Of a stretch of DNA of 7,563 nt, positions 5,920 through 7,563 are shown one piece after another. How positions within the stretch are numbered: the first letter of the stretch is position 1; each line of letters begins with the position of its first letter. The position numbers were made by a program, and so were the translations under genes. Source of the stretch: an uncultured Rhizobiaceae group bacterium (lineage in GTDB: Bacteria > Pseudomonadota > Alphaproteobacteria > Rhizobiales > Rhizobiaceae). The stretch lies in the NCBI GenBank assembly GCA_937923355.1, contig CALAIO010000152.1, positions 1 through 7,563 on the forward strand, given 5' to 3'. The notes below the pieces were generated by a model that was not told the DNA's origin, did not search any database, and was given only the letters and a program-made list of their open reading frames with translations.

Positions 5920-5967
5920 TGGGAACTGTTAGATTATATAACCCTTAAGCCAAAAGAATAGTTCCCA
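5920..5967. repeat. 8-bp inverted repeat flanking the L,D-transpeptidase promoter
   Basis: TGGGAACT (5920-5927) and AGTTCCCA (5960-5967) are perfect 8-bp arms separated by 32 bp. One arm includes the GGAAC -35-like element and the other lies just past the predicted start site, so the pair brackets the core promoter. A transcript starting near 5932 would contain only one arm, so an RNA hairpin is not expected. Confidence 0.5.
5933..5966 (-). promoter_or_regulatory. Candidate promoter of the L,D-transpeptidase gene: EcfG-like and/or sigma-70
   Basis: On the minus strand GGAAC (5961-5965) is followed after 17 nt by GGTT (5940-5943), close to the alphaproteobacterial general-stress consensus GGAAC-N16/17-CGTT with one mismatch. 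A perfect TATAAT (5933-5938) overlaps just downstream, but its 17-nt-spaced -35 would be CTATTC, which is poor. Either way transcription would start about 30-40 nt before the ATG. Confidence 0.45.
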
Positions 5968-6065
5968 CAACAAATTATGGCAATATCTTGACGCTCACGA
6001 ACGCGTTATTACGCTAGGTTAAGTAAATCATAGTTAATCGCAAATTGTCACGCGTCATCAATGCC

Positions 6066-6083
6066 ATGTGTATTTCGACACAT
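6066..6083. repeat. ATGTGT-N6-ACACAT inverted repeat (candidate operator)
   Basis: Perfect 6-bp arms separated by 6 bp, about 90-110 bp upstream of the PRC-barrel start, with the size and symmetry of a dimeric regulator site. The right part, GACACATT (6077-6084), recurs as a direct copy at 6128-6135, within the candidate -35 region. Confidence 0.4.
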
Positions 6084-6125
6084 TCTTAAACACAAAGTGA
6101 CTCTAAGATCGGAACATAATCACAA

Positions 6126-6157
6126 TTGACACATTTAATAGTTGTGTTCGAAATAAT
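6126..6157 (+). promoter_or_regulatory. Candidate promoter of the PRC-barrel gene
   Basis: A perfect TTGACA (6126-6131) lies 43 bp upstream of the start codon. No strong -10 stands at 17 nt (CGAAAT); AATAAT is present but at a 20-nt spacing. The position is right, but the -10 is unresolved. Confidence 0.4.
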
Positions 6158-6174
6158 TGTAAAAGGAACGTGTT

Positions 6175-6630
6175 ATGATGAATTTAAAAACACTAGCTCA
6201 GAAAACTGGCCTTGCGCTCTTCTTATCAGCCGCAATTGTTAGTTCGAATGCCTTTGCAAATGACACAAGCGAAGCTGAAGCCAGAATGGAAGCACTTTCG
6301 TATGCACCAGAAGGCAGCAACCTTGATGAGCGTTTCTCACAATTTGAGTTTGAAGAAAACGATTACGCTGAACACGAATTAAACGACGCATGGTTGGGAA
6401 TGCCTGCTTACTCCAAGAATGGTCAGTTGATAGGTTATATCGACGATGCTTTTTTAGATGAAGAGGGTTACGTCACAGAAATCATTGTTGGATTAAACGA
6501 AGATCAAGGCATCGTTGAAATTAAAGGTAAATATGCCGAATTAACCGATGAAAAAGTCCAGTTTAAACTCTCAACAACACAAATCGCCGCACTTGCCACC
6601 AAGAACAAACTTGCATCTTTATCCGAGTAA
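6175..6630 (+). CDS. Exported PRC-barrel domain protein
   Basis: A 151-residue protein with a clear signal peptide (about 1-29; basic start, hydrophobic core LALFLSAAIV, cleavage after AFA). After a Glu- and Asp-rich linker (30-70) comes a PRC-barrel-like domain (about 71-137) seen in WLGMPAYSKNGQLIGYIDD, EGYVTEIIVGL and VEIKGKYAELTDEKVQFKL. PRC-barrel domains form small beta-barrels in proteins as varied as the photosynthetic reaction centre H subunit and RimM. Periplasmic versions are common in alphaproteobacteria and are of unknown function. The mature protein is strongly acidic. AAAAGGA lies 7 nt before the first of two adjacent ATG codons, favouring the start at 6175. It is divergent from the L,D-transpeptidase, so both products go to the envelope and might share control. 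It ends 1 nt from the dusA stop, with no terminator in between. Confidence 0.85.
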   Translation: MMNLKTLAQKTGLALFLSAAIVSSNAFANDTSEAEARMEALSYAPEGSNLDERFSQFEFEENDYAEHELNDAWLGMPAYSKNGQLIGYIDDAFLDEEGYVTEIIVGLNEDQGIVEIKGKYAELTDEKVQFKLSTTQIAALATKNKLASLSE

Positions 6631-6631
6631 G

Positions 6632-7563
6632 TTAAGCGGCAGCAGATATATTGCTTTTCACCATCGAATAAGCTTCAAGCAGAACATCTGGCGTAGCTTC
6701 AGGTTTGGTGGATTGCGTGCTTAATATCTGACGATAAGCTCTGGCACCAGGCATCCCTTGAAACAATCCAATCATGTGCCTGGTAATGTGATTGAGTTTA
6801 CCACCTTTTGACAAATGTTTCTCAGCATAATCACACATGGCGCTCAGCAGTTCATCATAATCAATCTGAATATTTTGATCTCCAAATAAATCAGCATCTA
6901 CATGTCTTAAAATAGATGGATTGTGATAAGCAATACGCCCAAGCATTACCCCATCGCAATTTTCCATGTGCTCCTGCGATTGAATCAAATCCTCAACACC
7001 ACCGTTTATCCCAATGAAATGACTCGCATTTTCTGCTTTCAAATCGTAAACACGCCCATAATCCAAAGACGGTATATCGCGATTTTCCTTTGGACTTAAT
7101 CCTTCAAGCCAGGCTTTGCGCGCATGAACCCAAAGCGCGTCAGCACCCTTCCCCCATACTTCGCTGGCAAGATTATCCAGTGCGATTTGCGTATCCTGCT
7201 CATCCACACCGATGCGGCATTTGACTGTAACGGGTACATCAACCACTTCTTTCATGGCCGCAACACATCGCCCAACCAACTCAGGCTCACGCATCAAGCA
7301 GGCACCAAAAGTACCCGATTGCACGCGGTCTGATGGGCAGCCTACATTGAGGTTTATTTCGTCATAACCATATTCTGCGGAAATTTTAGCAGCCTGCGCA
7401 AGCTTTCCAGGGTCACTACCCCCAAGTTGGAGAGCGACAGGATGTTCTTGCTCATTATATTCAAGCAGATAATCACGTTTGCCATGAATAATGGCGTCCG
7501 CAACAACCATTTCCGTATAAAGCAAAGCACGTTTCGTCATCAAACGATGAAAAAAACGGCAAT
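6632..7563 (-). CDS. dusA: tRNA dihydrouridine(20/20a) synthase DusA (5' end outside window)
   Basis: The reverse frame is open from the window's right edge to the stop at 6632, giving 309 visible residues. A TTG at 7541-7543 could be mistaken for a start, but the frame continues upstream as CRFFHRL, the conserved lead-in to MTKRALLYTEM in DusA, so the true start lies beyond 7563. The TIM-barrel, FMN-binding part shows LQLGGSDP, NLNVGCPSDRVQSG with the catalytic Cys (codon 7337-7339), VKCRIG with the conserved Lys, GINGGV and GVMLGR for FMN phosphate. The C-terminal tRNA-recognition helical domain carries HITRHMIGLFQGMPGAR. DusA uses NADPH and FMN to reduce uridine 20/20a in the D-loop of tRNA; HITRH and GxPGARxYR point to DusA rather than DusB or DusC. 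It is convergent with the PRC-barrel gene, with a 1-nt gap. Confidence 0.95.
   Translation of the reverse strand, partial: CRFFHRLMTKRALLYTEMVVADAIIHGKRDYLLEYNEQEHPVALQLGGSDPGKLAQAAKISAEYGYDEINLNVGCPSDRVQSGTFGACLMREPELVGRCVAAMKEVVDVPVTVKCRIGVDEQDTQIALDNLASEVWGKGADALWVHARKAWLEGLSPKENRDIPSLDYGRVYDLKAENASHFIGINGGVEDLIQSQEHMENCDGVMLGRIAYHNPSILRHVDADLFGDQNIQIDYDELLSAMCDYAEKHLSKGGKLNHITRHMIGLFQGMPGARAYRQILSTQSTKPEATPDVLLEAYSMVKSNISAAA

Larger units (their letters stand above)
5968..6174. promoter_or_regulatory. Upstream region of the PRC-barrel gene
   Basis: Together with the L,D-transpeptidase promoter this makes a 275-bp non-coding divergent spacer (5900-6174), long compared with the other gaps here. 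I see no small gene with a convincing start and ribosome site in it. It contains two GTTAA half-sites 11 nt apart (within 6018-6040), a GANTC site at 6099-6103, the inverted repeat at 6066-6083 and a candidate promoter at 6126-6157. A long 5' leader or several regulator sites would explain the length. Confidence 0.4.

Noticed and set aside
6018..6040. CtrA-type site formed by two GTTAA elements before the PRC-barrel gene
   Set aside because: The TTAA elements are 11 bp apart rather than 7.
7541..7543. TTG as the start of dusA
   Set aside because: The upstream frame encodes the conserved CRFFHRL lead-in, so the TTG is an internal Leu codon and the gene continues beyond the window.

Overview
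The window looks like ordinary chromosomal DNA of an alphaproteobacterium, most likely of the Hyphomicrobiales (Rhizobiales). Four things point there: a histidine kinase with PleC/DivJ/PdhS-type catalytic sequences, a CobT-type gene beside a DUF1289 gene, a single-domain YkuD L,D-transpeptidase with a twin-arginine leader, and DusA. By eye the G+C content is moderate to low for that group. I see no phage, insertion sequence, CRISPR, tRNA or rRNA signature.

Layout. Positions 1-1425 hold a minus-strand run that reads thermonuclease, glutathione S-transferase, then a uracil-DNA glycosylase family gene cut by the window start. The last two genes are only 2 nt apart. A divergent spacer (1426-1548) separates this run from a plus-strand six-helix membrane histidine kinase (1549-3054). 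The kinase ends 9 nt from the end of a convergent CobT-family gene (3064-4023). Divergent from that gene is a small four-cysteine DUF1289 protein (4142-4378), whose stop codon overlaps the stop codon of a convergent TauE/SafE permease (4375-5202). A minus-strand L,D-transpeptidase (5321-5899) has its own intrinsic terminator. A 275-bp divergent spacer rich in inverted repeats leads to an exported PRC-barrel protein (6175-6630). That gene abuts, tail to tail, a dusA gene whose 5' end runs off the window.

Functionally this is a set of housekeeping units rather than one pathway: DNA repair and nuclease, signalling, a cobamide-related gene, sulfur-compound or anion export, peptidoglycan cross-linking with an envelope protein, and tRNA modification.

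The main surprise is the CobT homologue. It is a complete open frame with the family scaffold well kept, but almost every ligand-binding and catalytic loop of CobT has been replaced. It looks like a pseudoenzyme or a repurposed paralogue. Secondary points of interest are a candidate general-stress (EcfG-type) promoter for the L,D-transpeptidase and operator-like inverted repeats in the divergent spacers. I did not find a convincing new multi-gene system.
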